Position numbers and translations under genes: made by a program. A stretch of DNA of 5,736 nucleotides, from assembly GCA_031278595.1 (NCBI GenBank), contig JAITKE010000066.1:1-5736 (forward strand), given 5' to 3'. Below the pieces are notes generated by a model. That model saw only the letters and a program-made list of their open reading frames with translations, was not told where the DNA came from and did not search any database. This DNA comes from Puniceicoccales bacterium. Lineage in GTDB: Bacteria; Verrucomicrobiota; Verrucomicrobiia; Opitutales; JAIRLG01. Positions 1 to 5,736 of the stretch are shown here, in pieces (the stretch's first letter is position 1; each line of letters begins with the position of its first letter).

Positions 1-349
1 GAAGAAAATAGCCGAAGCCGAGTGGCAGGAGGCCCGATTGAAGGCCAGTCAGGAAATCTGGACGGCCTACCACGCCGTTCAGTCCGCCCGGAAGCAGCTC
101 CGGGCGGCGGAGGCCTGTCGGGAAGCGGCGGGGGAATCCTTCGAGGCCACCCAGGTCGCCTACCAGAACGGTTTGGCCTCCTTCTCGGATTTGGTTTCGG
201 CCCAGAATGCTCTGGCCGGCGCGCGGCAGCAGCAGGTGCAGTCGGAAAATGCGGCCTACGTGGCCCTGGCGAATCTCGGCTACGCGACCGGAGGCATCGT
301 CGTCGGAGAAGCAGGTCCTCATCCTTTGTGCTATGTCCATGAAATGTAA
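1..349 (+). CDS. TolC-family outer-membrane efflux protein, C-terminal part
   Basis: This is the 3' end of a gene that begins before the window; the frame runs from base 2 to the TAA at 347-349, about 115 residues. TolC-family proteins form trimeric outer-membrane channels with a long periplasmic alpha-barrel and are the exit duct of RND pumps. The visible part has the typical last helical repeat: a helix with EIWTAYHAVQSA, an alanine- and glutamine-rich coiled segment, the YQNGLASFSDLVSAQNAL signature (tyrosine, glycine, then a leucine/glutamine helix) and a final helix ending ALANLGYATGG. The identity follows from this pattern and from the adaptor and pump directly downstream. The last 14 or so residues after the final helix are short and not conserved. 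Its stop lies inside the start region of the adaptor gene, which suggests co-transcription and translational coupling. The signal peptide and barrel strands are outside the window. Confidence 0.88.
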   Translation, partial: KKIAEAEWQEARLKASQEIWTAYHAVQSARKQLRAAEACREAAGESFEATQVAYQNGLASFSDLVSAQNALAGARQQQVQSENAAYVALANLGYATGGIVVGEAGPHPLCYVHEM

Positions 350-1460
350 ATTTTCTCCCGTGCGCTGGGGTTTCATCGGCCTTCTGGGCCTGGGCTTGAC
401 GTCCTGCCGAAATGCCAGTTCCGTCCCGGCGGCTCCGACCCAGCGGCCACCGACGCCGGTCCGTTCTGTTCTAGCCCAGGAGCGGGATGTGCCGCTCTAT
501 CTCGAAGCGCTGGGCCACCTGCGCGCCTCGGAGGAGGTGCAGATCGTCCCGCAGGTTTCGGGAGAGATCGTGGCGGTTCATTTCAAGCAGGGGAGCGTCG
601 TCCAAAAGGGCGAGCTCCTCTTCTCGCTGGACGATCGGCTCTACGCCGCCGCCGTCGAAAAGGCCAAGGCCGAGGTCACCAAGGCCCATTCGCAGCTGAA
701 GATCGACGAGGCCCAGTACGATCGCTCCAAACCGCTGGTGCCCGAGAGCTACATCTCCTCACAGGAATTCGAGCTGCGGGCCGCTCGGGTGGAACAGAGT
801 CGGGCCCATGTGCAGCTGGCCCAGAGCCAACTGGATGCGGCGTTGGTGAATCTGGAACACTGTTCCCTGCGAGCTCCCATCACGGGCCTGGCGGGCAAGT
901 ACGAATTGGATGCCGGCAATGTCGTCGCCGCCGGCTCGGGAAAAACGCTGCTCAGTCTGAAAAAATTGGATCCGCTCTACGTCGATTTCAGCATTTCCGA
1001 GAATCAGTTTCCGCAACTCCAGCAGCACTTCGATGCCCAGAAGGGGACGAAGGTGGTGCTCCAGTCCCTGTCGGAGCCTTCGCGTACGGCCGAGGGGAGC
1101 CTGCGTTTCCTGTCAAATGCCATCGACCCGTCGACGGGCAATTTGCAGCTGCGGGCAGAGGTGCCGAACCCGTCGCGAACCCTGTGGCCCGGAGAGTCGG
1201 TCTCGGTTCAGCTCATCCTGAAAACCCTGAAGAAGGCCGTCCTGTTGCCCGAGACCTGCGTGAAACTGGGCCAGCAGGGGCATTACCTCTTCGTCATCAA
1301 GCCGGATCGCACGGTCGAATTGCGTTCCGTGCAGAAGGGGCAGAAGCAGGGCGAACTCATCGCCATCACCCGAGGGGTGTCGGCCGGCGAAGAGGTCGTA
1401 TCCCAGGGACAAATGATGCTGGCGCCGGGGGCCTCCATAGTCGTGCTTCCGAAACAGTGA
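333..1460 (+). CDS. RND efflux periplasmic adaptor (membrane fusion protein), lipoprotein
   Basis: The adaptor bridges the inner-membrane pump and the TolC channel. I chose ATG 333 (375 residues) because it gives a clean lipoprotein signal: short basic start, a hydrophobic stretch around residues 12-22, then the lipobox LTSC with the lipid-carrying cysteine at residue 25. ATG 339 is an equally possible start. The frame stays open upstream to 207, but that would bury the signal inside a long arginine-rich extension that is a shadow of the TolC gene. Domain order matches MdtA/AcrA: first lipoyl half around residues 60-105 (QVSGEIVAVHFKQG), an alpha-hairpin around 105-165 rich in Ala, Gln and Glu, second lipoyl half from about 179 (LRAPITGLAGKYELDAGNVV), beta-barrel around 215-290 (DPLYVDFSISENQF), then a membrane-proximal domain to the end. 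No good Shine-Dalgarno is seen; translation probably depends on coupling to the upstream gene, whose stop it overlaps by 17 bases. Substrate cannot be told. Confidence 0.93.
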   Translation: MSMKCKFSPVRWGFIGLLGLGLTSCRNASSVPAAPTQRPPTPVRSVLAQERDVPLYLEALGHLRASEEVQIVPQVSGEIVAVHFKQGSVVQKGELLFSLDDRLYAAAVEKAKAEVTKAHSQLKIDEAQYDRSKPLVPESYISSQEFELRAARVEQSRAHVQLAQSQLDAALVNLEHCSLRAPITGLAGKYELDAGNVVAAGSGKTLLSLKKLDPLYVDFSISENQFPQLQQHFDAQKGTKVVLQSLSEPSRTAEGSLRFLSNAIDPSTGNLQLRAEVPNPSRTLWPGESVSVQLILKTLKKAVLLPETCVKLGQQGHYLFVIKPDRTVELRSVQKGQKQGELIAITRGVSAGEEVVSQGQMMLAPGASIVVLPKQ

Positions 1461-1505
1461 GGGAAGACCGAAGGTGCTTCTGCAGAAAAACCAGAATTTT
1501 CCCAG

Positions 1506-4500
1506 ATGAAAAGTATTTCAGAGCCCTTCATCCGGCGTCCGGTCATGACGGTGCTGGTCGCCACGGCCCTTGTTTTCATGGGCCTCTACGCCTATCGCTC
1601 CCTGCCGGTCAGCGATTTGCCCACGGTCGACTATCCGGTCATCCAGGTCTCCGCCTCTTTCCCGGGCATGGATGCGGCGATGATGGCGGCCAACGTGGCG
1701 ACGCCGCTGGAAAAGGAATTCCTAAAAATTTCCGGCCTGGAACTCGTGACTTCCAAGAACATGCAGGGCCGGAGCAATCTGACCCTACAGTTCAAGCTCG
1801 ACCGGAACATCGATGCCGCCGCGATGGACGTGCAGTCGGCCATCTCCCGAGCGACGGGAAAGCTCCCGAGAGACCTGCCCTCACCGCCGGTTTTTCAAAA
1901 GTCAGACCCCAATAGCCAGGCCATTTACTTCATGTGCCTGCGCAGCGAGACCCTCACGAACGGCGAGCTCTACGACTACGCCCGCGATGAGGTGGCCCAG
2001 CGCATCAGCGTGCTGCCGGGCGTGTCCCAAGCCGACATCTACGGCATTTCCAGGGCGGTGCGCATTTCCCTCGACCTGCAAAAACTCGCGAGCCGGGGGC
2101 TGACCATGGATAACGTTGTCCAGGCGATTCAGAGCGGGACGGTGACCCTGGCCGCCGGCAGCCTGAAGGGCGAGGATGGCACCCTTGTCCTGAAGCCGGA
2201 GGGGCAGCTGAAGACACCGGAGGAGTATGGGGACGTCGTGGTGGCGTACAAGAACGGCAGTCCGGTCTATCTGAAGGATTTGGGCGAAGCGGTGGAGGGA
2301 TTGGAGGTCGATGAGCTGAAGAACCATTTCTGGTTGCGCGGGAGCCATTTCACTTCGGGGGCGACGGTCGCCATCGCGACGAGCAAGGCCGCCGGTGCCA
2401 ATGCCGTGGAGGTCTCGCGGGAGGTCAATCGGCTGATCCCGGTGCTCCGGGCCCAGCTACCAGGCTCGATTGAGTTAATTCCCATCTACGACCGCTCGAA
2501 GACCATCATCGCCTCCATCGATGATGTGAAGGAGACGATCCTCATCGCCTTTGCCCTGGTCGTGGTGGTGATATTCCTGTTCCTGGGCCGTCTGATGGAA
2601 ACCGTCATTCCGGTGGTGGCTCTGCCCCTGTCGCTGCTCATCACCTTCGTCGTCATGCGATTTCTAGGCTATAGCCTGGACAACCTGTCCCTGCTGGCGC
2701 TGACCCTGTCCGTCGGCTTTCTGGTCGACGACGCCATCGTCTTTCTGGAGAACATGGTGCGGCGTATGGAGGATTTCCGCGAATCCCCACTCGAGGCCTC
2801 CGTCCAGGGCGGAAAGGAGATCAGTTTCACGATTCTGGCGATGACCCTATCCCTCTGCGCCGTGTTCATCCCGATGGTGCTGCTGCCCGGCCAGATGGGC
2901 CGCGTGTTCCGCGAGTTTTCCGTGACCATCATCGTGGCGATCTTCGCCTCCGGCGTCATTTCCCTGACGGTGACGCCCCTGATGTGCGCCCGAATGCTGC
3001 GCCCGATTCAGCACGATGCCCGAACGAAGCTGGAGGTCTTTTCCCATCACCTGGAACACGGTTTCCTGAAATTCTACGGCTGGAGCTTGGACAAATTTCT
3101 GAACTGGAAGGTGTTGGCGATCCTCATCTGGCTCCTCTCCCTCGTCGGGACGTTCTACGCTTTTAGGGTCCTGCCGACGACCTTCCTGCCCGAGGGCGAC
3201 AGCGGGATGATGACCGGGGTATTCATCGCCCAGGAGGGGACGTCGCCCCGGCAGATGGGGGACACCCAGTCCCAGGTGGAGGCGGTTTTGAAGTCCCATC
3301 CCTCCGTGCGTCAGTTCATCACCCTGACGGGCCTATCGGGCATGATCACCCCTAATCAGGGCCTGATGGTCGGATTCCTGGAGGGCGGGAAGCGGCCGAA
3401 GATACAGGAGGTGGTGCGGGATCTGTCGGGGAAATTCTTCAGCATCCCGGGAATCTTTGCAGCCATGCGCCCGATGCCCAATCTCTCGATCAGCACCGGA
3501 GCCATTTCGACCAGCCAGGGGAAATATACCTTCATCCTGAGGGCCACCGATACGGCCTCCCTCTACGCCGCGGCGGGAAAACTTTTGGCGGACTTGCGGA
3601 AAAACCCCGGGTTTTCCTCGCTGTCCTCGGACATGTTTTTGAATAATCCCACCGCCGAGATGCGGATGGATCGCCGTCAGGCGACAGGTTACGGGATTAC
3701 GGCCCTGGATTTTGAAAATGCCCTGAAGCAGAATTTTTCCGAAAATTTCTGTGCCCAGATCAAGGAGGAGCGGCAGCAGTACCAGGTGATCGCCGCGGCC
3801 CAGAAGGATCAGCGGAGCGGGGTGGCGGACCTGAACAGGCTTCACCTGCGCTCCCATGGGGATCTGCTCCCGCTGACTGCAGTCGTCGATACCGAGGAGA
3901 GGGCGGGCCCCCTCGTCATCAATCACACGAATAATTTTCCCTCCGTGTCGATTTTTTTCGACCTGCAGCCGCAGTACACGATCGGCGAAGCGACGGCCTT
4001 TATCGAGGCCAGGGCGAAGGCCCTCACGTCGGCCGGTGGGGTCAGCGGGGAGTTTGAAGGGGAGGCGAAGACGTTTAGGGAGACCCATCGGGCCATCCTG
4101 GGCCTGCTGGGATTGGCCATTCTGGTGCTCTATTTCATCCTGGGGGTGCTGTACGAGAGCTATGTGCACCCGCTCACGGTGCTGTCGGTGCTGCCCGTGG
4201 CGGCGGTGGGCGGGCTGTGGACACTCTTCTTCTGCCGCCAGGAATTGTCCCTCTACGGCTTCATCGGACTCTTCATGCTGCTGGGCGTCGTGCTGAAGAA
4301 CGGGATCATGATGATCGACTTCGCGCTGGAGCGGCAGAAGGAGGGAGCTAGCGCCCGCGAGGCGGCCCATAAGGCCTGCATGGATCGTTTCCGACCCATC
4401 ATCATGACGACCCTGTCGACCCTCATGGGCATGCTGCCGATCGCGGTGGGCTGGGGAGCCGATGGCGCCTCCCGCCTGCCCCTGGGTCTGGTCATCGTCG

Positions 4501-4622
4501 GGGGACTGGTGGTTTCCCAGGTCGTAACCCTCTACATCCTGCCGGCCTTTTTCATCTATTTCGATACCTTCCAGACCAAGATCCTGGACCGAATTCCCTT
4601 CTTCGCCCGAGAGGTGCGCTAG
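1506..4622 (+). CDS. RND (HAE1 family, MdtB/MdtC-like) inner-membrane efflux pump
   Basis: This is a complete proton-driven exporter of 1038 residues, the usual length for the family. It would take substrates from the periplasm or inner membrane and pass them to the TolC channel. The start ATG is followed by the hallmark N-terminus ISEPFIRRPVMTVLV and TM1 (about residues 13-30). Next come the first periplasmic porter region, a TM2-TM6 bundle (about 340-480), TM7 (about 536-556), the second porter region, and TM8-TM12 (about 865-1020). The TM4 acidic pair is present as D408-D409 in FLVDDAIVFLEN, and the TM10 lysine as K931 followed by N932 in VVLKNGIMMIDF; these match the AcrB proton relay (D407, D408, K940), so the pump should be active. 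Porter sequences such as NQGLMVGFLEGG and STSQGKYTFIL resemble MdtB/MdtC more than AcrB (family judgement from memory). It lies 45 bases after the adaptor, with only a weak ribosome site. Substrate specificity is not readable from the sequence. Confidence 0.96.
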   Translation: MKSISEPFIRRPVMTVLVATALVFMGLYAYRSLPVSDLPTVDYPVIQVSASFPGMDAAMMAANVATPLEKEFLKISGLELVTSKNMQGRSNLTLQFKLDRNIDAAAMDVQSAISRATGKLPRDLPSPPVFQKSDPNSQAIYFMCLRSETLTNGELYDYARDEVAQRISVLPGVSQADIYGISRAVRISLDLQKLASRGLTMDNVVQAIQSGTVTLAAGSLKGEDGTLVLKPEGQLKTPEEYGDVVVAYKNGSPVYLKDLGEAVEGLEVDELKNHFWLRGSHFTSGATVAIATSKAAGANAVEVSREVNRLIPVLRAQLPGSIELIPIYDRSKTIIASIDDVKETILIAFALVVVVIFLFLGRLMETVIPVVALPLSLLITFVVMRFLGYSLDNLSLLALTLSVGFLVDDAIVFLENMVRRMEDFRESPLEASVQGGKEISFTILAMTLSLCAVFIPMVLLPGQMGRVFREFSVTIIVAIFASGVISLTVTPLMCARMLRPIQHDARTKLEVFSHHLEHGFLKFYGWSLDKFLNWKVLAILIWLLSLVGTFYAFRVLPTTFLPEGDSGMMTGVFIAQEGTSPRQMGDTQSQVEAVLKSHPSVRQFITLTGLSGMITPNQGLMVGFLEGGKRPKIQEVVRDLSGKFFSIPGIFAAMRPMPNLSISTGAISTSQGKYTFILRATDTASLYAAAGKLLADLRKNPGFSSLSSDMFLNNPTAEMRMDRRQATGYGITALDFENALKQNFSENFCAQIKEERQQYQVIAAAQKDQRSGVADLNRLHLRSHGDLLPLTAVVDTEERAGPLVINHTNNFPSVSIFFDLQPQYTIGEATAFIEARAKALTSAGGVSGEFEGEAKTFRETHRAILGLLGLAILVLYFILGVLYESYVHPLTVLSVLPVAAVGGLWTLFFCRQELSLYGFIGLFMLLGVVLKNGIMMIDFALERQKEGASAREAAHKACMDRFRPIIMTTLSTLMGMLPIAVGWGADGASRLPLGLVIVGGLVVSQVVTLYILPAFFIYFDTFQTKILDRIPFFAREVR

Positions 4623-4652
4623 GCGAACAGCCGGAGCCGGAGTTGTCTTTTT

Positions 4653-4756
4653 TGCCGCCGCCTTTGCAGCGGGACAAAAATGCAAGTCCTTTTGCATTTT
4701 GTCCCACTGTTGTCCGCTCCGCGGACGAGCCCGAAAGGGCTCCAAAGGCGGCGGCA
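4653..4756. repeat. Perfectly nested four-way cloverleaf element (structured RNA or palindromic DNA)
   Basis: All parts were paired base by base. The outer stem of 14 uninterrupted pairs joins 4653-4666 to 4743-4756. Inside it, with almost no spare bases, sit three hairpins. Arm 1 (4667-4709) has 17 pairs, one C/A mismatch (4670/4706), one bulged A in the A-run (about 4680) and a 6-nt loop. Arm 2 (4712-4726) has six pairs and a TCC loop. Arm 3 (4727-4742) has six pairs and a GAAA loop, which is a GNRA tetraloop if the + strand is the RNA. Only bases 4710-4711 are unpaired at the junction. That makes 43 pairs in 104 nt. The element lies 31 bases after the pump stop and 112 bases from the tmRNA 3' end, between two converging genes. 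It has no T-run directly after it on either strand, so a classic intrinsic terminator is not evident. It could be a mobile palindromic repeat, an untranslated structured RNA, or a transcript-end stabiliser. The structure is certain; the role is unknown. Confidence 0.85.
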
Positions 4757-4868
4757 CCCCACAGTCCCCGGGCAAGGCGGCTCCAGCAGTCCTAAAACGA
4801 AAGGAACCGATGACTCTACGACAAAACGAAAGTCCGTAATCAAAAAATGAAAGTCAGCGGATAAAGAC

Positions 4869-5260
4869 TGGTGGAGGTGGCGGGAATCGAACCCGCGTCC
4901 CATAAATTTTCGCATAGGGCTTCTACAGGCTTAGCTGCCTGGAGATTTAATCACCGAACCGTCGGGCAACCAGCCGCTCGGTGACGAGTGCACAGAGCTA
5001 CGGAAACTCACCCGTGCACCGGTGAATCCCCGACTCGCTCGAATCGACACGAGGCCCCCTCAGCGAGTATCGGAAGTCCTCGTGTGCCGCCTTTAATTAA
5101 GCGGCGAGTTTGGCTTTGCCGGAGAAGCAGAGCTTCATGACTCTCCTCCTCTTTCTGCTTGTAACGCCATTTAGTGTTTTGATGGATTGTTACGGGGCCA
5201 ACCATCATCCCCGACCTGCGACCCTATCCTACGATTCATCGTCGAAGCCGTAACACCCCC
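4869..5260 (-). ncRNA. ssrA: Transfer-messenger RNA (tmRNA), one-piece
   Basis: tmRNA rescues stalled ribosomes by acting as an alanine tRNA and then as a short message for a degradation tag. The gene reads on the - strand, 392 nt, close to the usual length. The 5' end GGGGGUG (5260-5254) pairs with CACCUCC (4879-4873) as a seven-pair acceptor stem with one G-U at the third pair, as in E. coli; then come discriminator A (4872) and an encoded CCA (4871-4869). The T arm GCGGG-UUCGAUU-CCCGC lies at 4896-4880, preceded by the conserved GGGACGCG. Near the 5' end the UACGGCUUCGACG block is typical. Pseudoknot 1 is visible as CGGGG/CCCCG plus GAUGGUUG pairing with CAAUCCAUC. The tag message follows it. 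Because 5' and 3' parts are in normal order, this is not the permuted two-piece form. SmpB is its expected protein partner but is not in the window. I see no convincing sigma-70 promoter just upstream; TTGAAA at 5283-5278 is too close to the 5' end to serve with a proper -10. Confidence 0.97.
5097..5168 (-). other. tmRNA tag reading frame (23 residues, atypical)
   Basis: Within ssrA the only frame that ends in a plausible proteolysis signal runs from GGC (5168-5166) to UAA (5099-5097), followed at once by a second UAA. The tag begins GVTSRKRRR and ends SGKAKLAA. The resume codon assignment rests on two points: GGC lies 12 bases after pseudoknot 1, and it follows UAAAU, the same spacing as the UAGUC that precedes the E. 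coli GCA resume codon. The tag has eight Arg/Lys and no Asp/Glu, unlike the common short tags that start Ala and carry acidic residues. The LAA end is normal for ClpXP-type recognition. The frame is inferred; the alternative frame starting GCG one base later stops after ten codons at UGA without a hydrophobic tail. Confidence 0.68.
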
Positions 5261-5581
5261 AAAAATTTCCTGCTGACTTTCAAAGAACCACCGGCTCAAG
5301 CCGATTTTCTCCCCTCTGAACGAAAAGCGCACCCGCTCCGGCGAGATGCTTTGTCCACAAAAGGGGAACGAGGATGGCATCTTGGAACAACGCTGTTCTT
5401 TGTCAAGAGGATTCTGCTGGGCTTGTGGCCTGCATCTTGGGCGCGCCGAAGGCCTGCGACTGGGTGGGAAATTTCCGGACTGAATCTCGGGAAGAGGCCT
5501 ATCCCATCGCTCCCGCTGCGGGACAAATAAATTAAGGGGACAAATGTCCCCCTATAGCTTCTCGTTTTTTTTCTGGCACTT
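5261..5581. other. Intergenic stretch without a convincing gene
   Basis: This 321-base stretch separates the tmRNA 5' end from the terminal - strand gene. It contains a short palindrome CGGCTCAAGCCG (5292-5303), about 30 bases upstream of the tmRNA start; a 9-base direct repeat GCATCTTGG (5377-5385 and 5432-5440); a small hairpin TCCCG-CTG-CGGGA (5511-5523); the 10-mer GCGGGACAAA (5518-5527) shared with the cloverleaf element; the GGGGACA palindrome; and a run of eight T (5565-5572). A 53-codon frame on the + strand (ATG 5374 to TAA 5535) and a 76-codon frame on the - strand (5296-5526, TTG start) are open, but neither has family motifs I recognise, nor a well-spaced ribosome site. The tmRNA promoter should lie in the first part but is not clear. 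Confidence 0.6.
5536..5551 (-). terminator. Candidate intrinsic terminator of the terminal - strand gene
   Basis: The sequence is a near-perfect palindrome, GGGGACA-AA-TGTCCCC; as RNA it would probably fold as a six-pair stem with a four-base loop. Read on the - strand it lies about 30 bases after the stop codon at 5582 and is followed by a T-rich run, TTAATTTATTT. That position and tail suit a Rho-independent terminator. The tail is not a pure T-run, and the same sequence may instead be part of a dispersed repeat, since GGGACAAA also occurs in the cloverleaf at 4671-4678. Confidence 0.38.
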
Positions 5582-5736
5582 CTACCTGCCTTCTCTCGGG
5601 AAAGGCTTAGTACTACTCACCGCCGACTTGTATTTCCGCATCCGCACGCTCGCTCGGCCCTCTGCCCCAACCAGGCCCACCGTGAAATCCTCCGGGGCTT
5701 CCATGATGAGGTCCCGGGTGTCCATGGTGGTGACCA
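5582..5736 (-). CDS. Unidentified protein, C-terminal end (partial)
   Basis: A - strand frame is open from the window edge to the TAG at 5584-5582, giving about 51 residues. The segment reads DLIMEAPEDFTVGLVGAEG, then RASVRMRKYKSAV and a polar, proline-containing tail ending in PREGR. It looks coding: a balanced mix of hydrophobic and charged residues, third positions rich in G and C as in the pump gene, and a candidate terminator hairpin about 30 bases past the stop. I do not recognise the family, and no catalytic motif is visible in this short tail. An internal ATG near the edge (5725-5723) could in theory be a start, but a 47-codon gene there has no obvious ribosome site, so continuation beyond the window is more likely. 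Confidence 0.55.
   Translation of the reverse strand, partial: VTTMDTRDLIMEAPEDFTVGLVGAEGRASVRMRKYKSAVSSTKPFPREGR

Noticed and set aside
207..332. Upstream start for the adaptor at 207
   Set aside because: It would add 42 arginine-rich residues before the lipoprotein signal and overlaps the conserved end of the channel gene.
4653..4756. Cloverleaf as a tRNA, integron attC site or simple intrinsic terminator
   Set aside because: Arm lengths (14, 17, 6, 6) and lack of a TTCGA loop or CCA exclude a tRNA; no RYYYAAC/GTTRRRY ends for attC; no T-run after the outer stem on either strand.
3333..4775. A 480-codon open frame on the - strand
   Set aside because: It lies opposite the pump gene with its clear family motifs, is rich in His, Gln, Arg and Gly, has no domain signal, and runs into the cloverleaf; it is a shadow of GC-rich codons.
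4619..4915. A 98-codon - strand frame starting inside the tmRNA 3' end
   Set aside because: It begins in the tRNA-like domain of tmRNA and crosses the cloverleaf; no coding character or ribosome site.
5135..5167. Alternative tmRNA tag starting with the GCG at 5167 and giving ten codons
   Set aside because: It ends SHORT at UGA with a hydrophilic Ser terminus, lacks the -LAA end, and does not have the conserved spacing from the upstream UA.
5008..5208. A 66-codon - strand frame inside tmRNA
   Set aside because: It covers pseudoknots and the tag message in a frame different from the tag; explained by the RNA gene.
5374..5535. 53-codon + strand frame (ATG 5374, TAA 5535)
   Set aside because: GAGG abuts the ATG without usable spacing, the end lies in hairpin repeats, and the sequence has no recognisable domain; kept only as a note within the intergenic stretch.
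5565..5572. Eight-T run as a + strand terminator
   Set aside because: The nearest hairpin ends 13 bases before it, too far, and no + strand gene leads into it.

Overview
The window comes from a diderm (Gram-negative) bacterium with a GC-rich genome. It carries the end of a three-part RND drug or metabolite efflux operon (outer-membrane channel, lipoprotein adaptor, inner-membrane pump) on the + strand. This is followed by a one-piece transfer-messenger RNA gene (ssrA) and the end of an unrecognised gene, both on the - strand. Nothing in the sequence fixes the phylum. The tmRNA tag does not look like the short acidic tags of the well-studied proteobacteria, so the host is probably outside them.

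Layout: 1-349 is the C-terminal part of a TolC-family outer-membrane efflux protein. 333-1460 is a periplasmic adaptor with a lipoprotein signal, overlapping the previous stop. 1506-4622 is a complete HAE1/MdtB-MdtC-like RND pump with its proton-relay residues intact. The three genes are close together in one direction and would build one envelope-spanning pump. 4623-4868 is the space between the convergent pump and tmRNA genes. It contains a 104-nt sequence (4653-4756) that folds by direct base-pairing into an almost fully paired four-way cloverleaf. 4869-5260 (- strand) is tmRNA, with a 3' CCA encoded. 5261-5581 has no convincing gene. It holds a GGGGACA/TGTCCCC hairpin that may terminate the last gene, and a 10-mer shared with the cloverleaf. 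5582-5736 (- strand) is the C-terminal end of an unidentified protein.

The two signals most worth attention are the cloverleaf and the tmRNA message. The tmRNA appears to resume on a GGC glycine codon and to encode a 23-residue tag that is strongly basic, has no acidic residue, and ends in KLAA. Inside that tag frame a perfect AGGAGG sits six bases before an in-frame AUG. This is a very unusual arrangement for a tmRNA.
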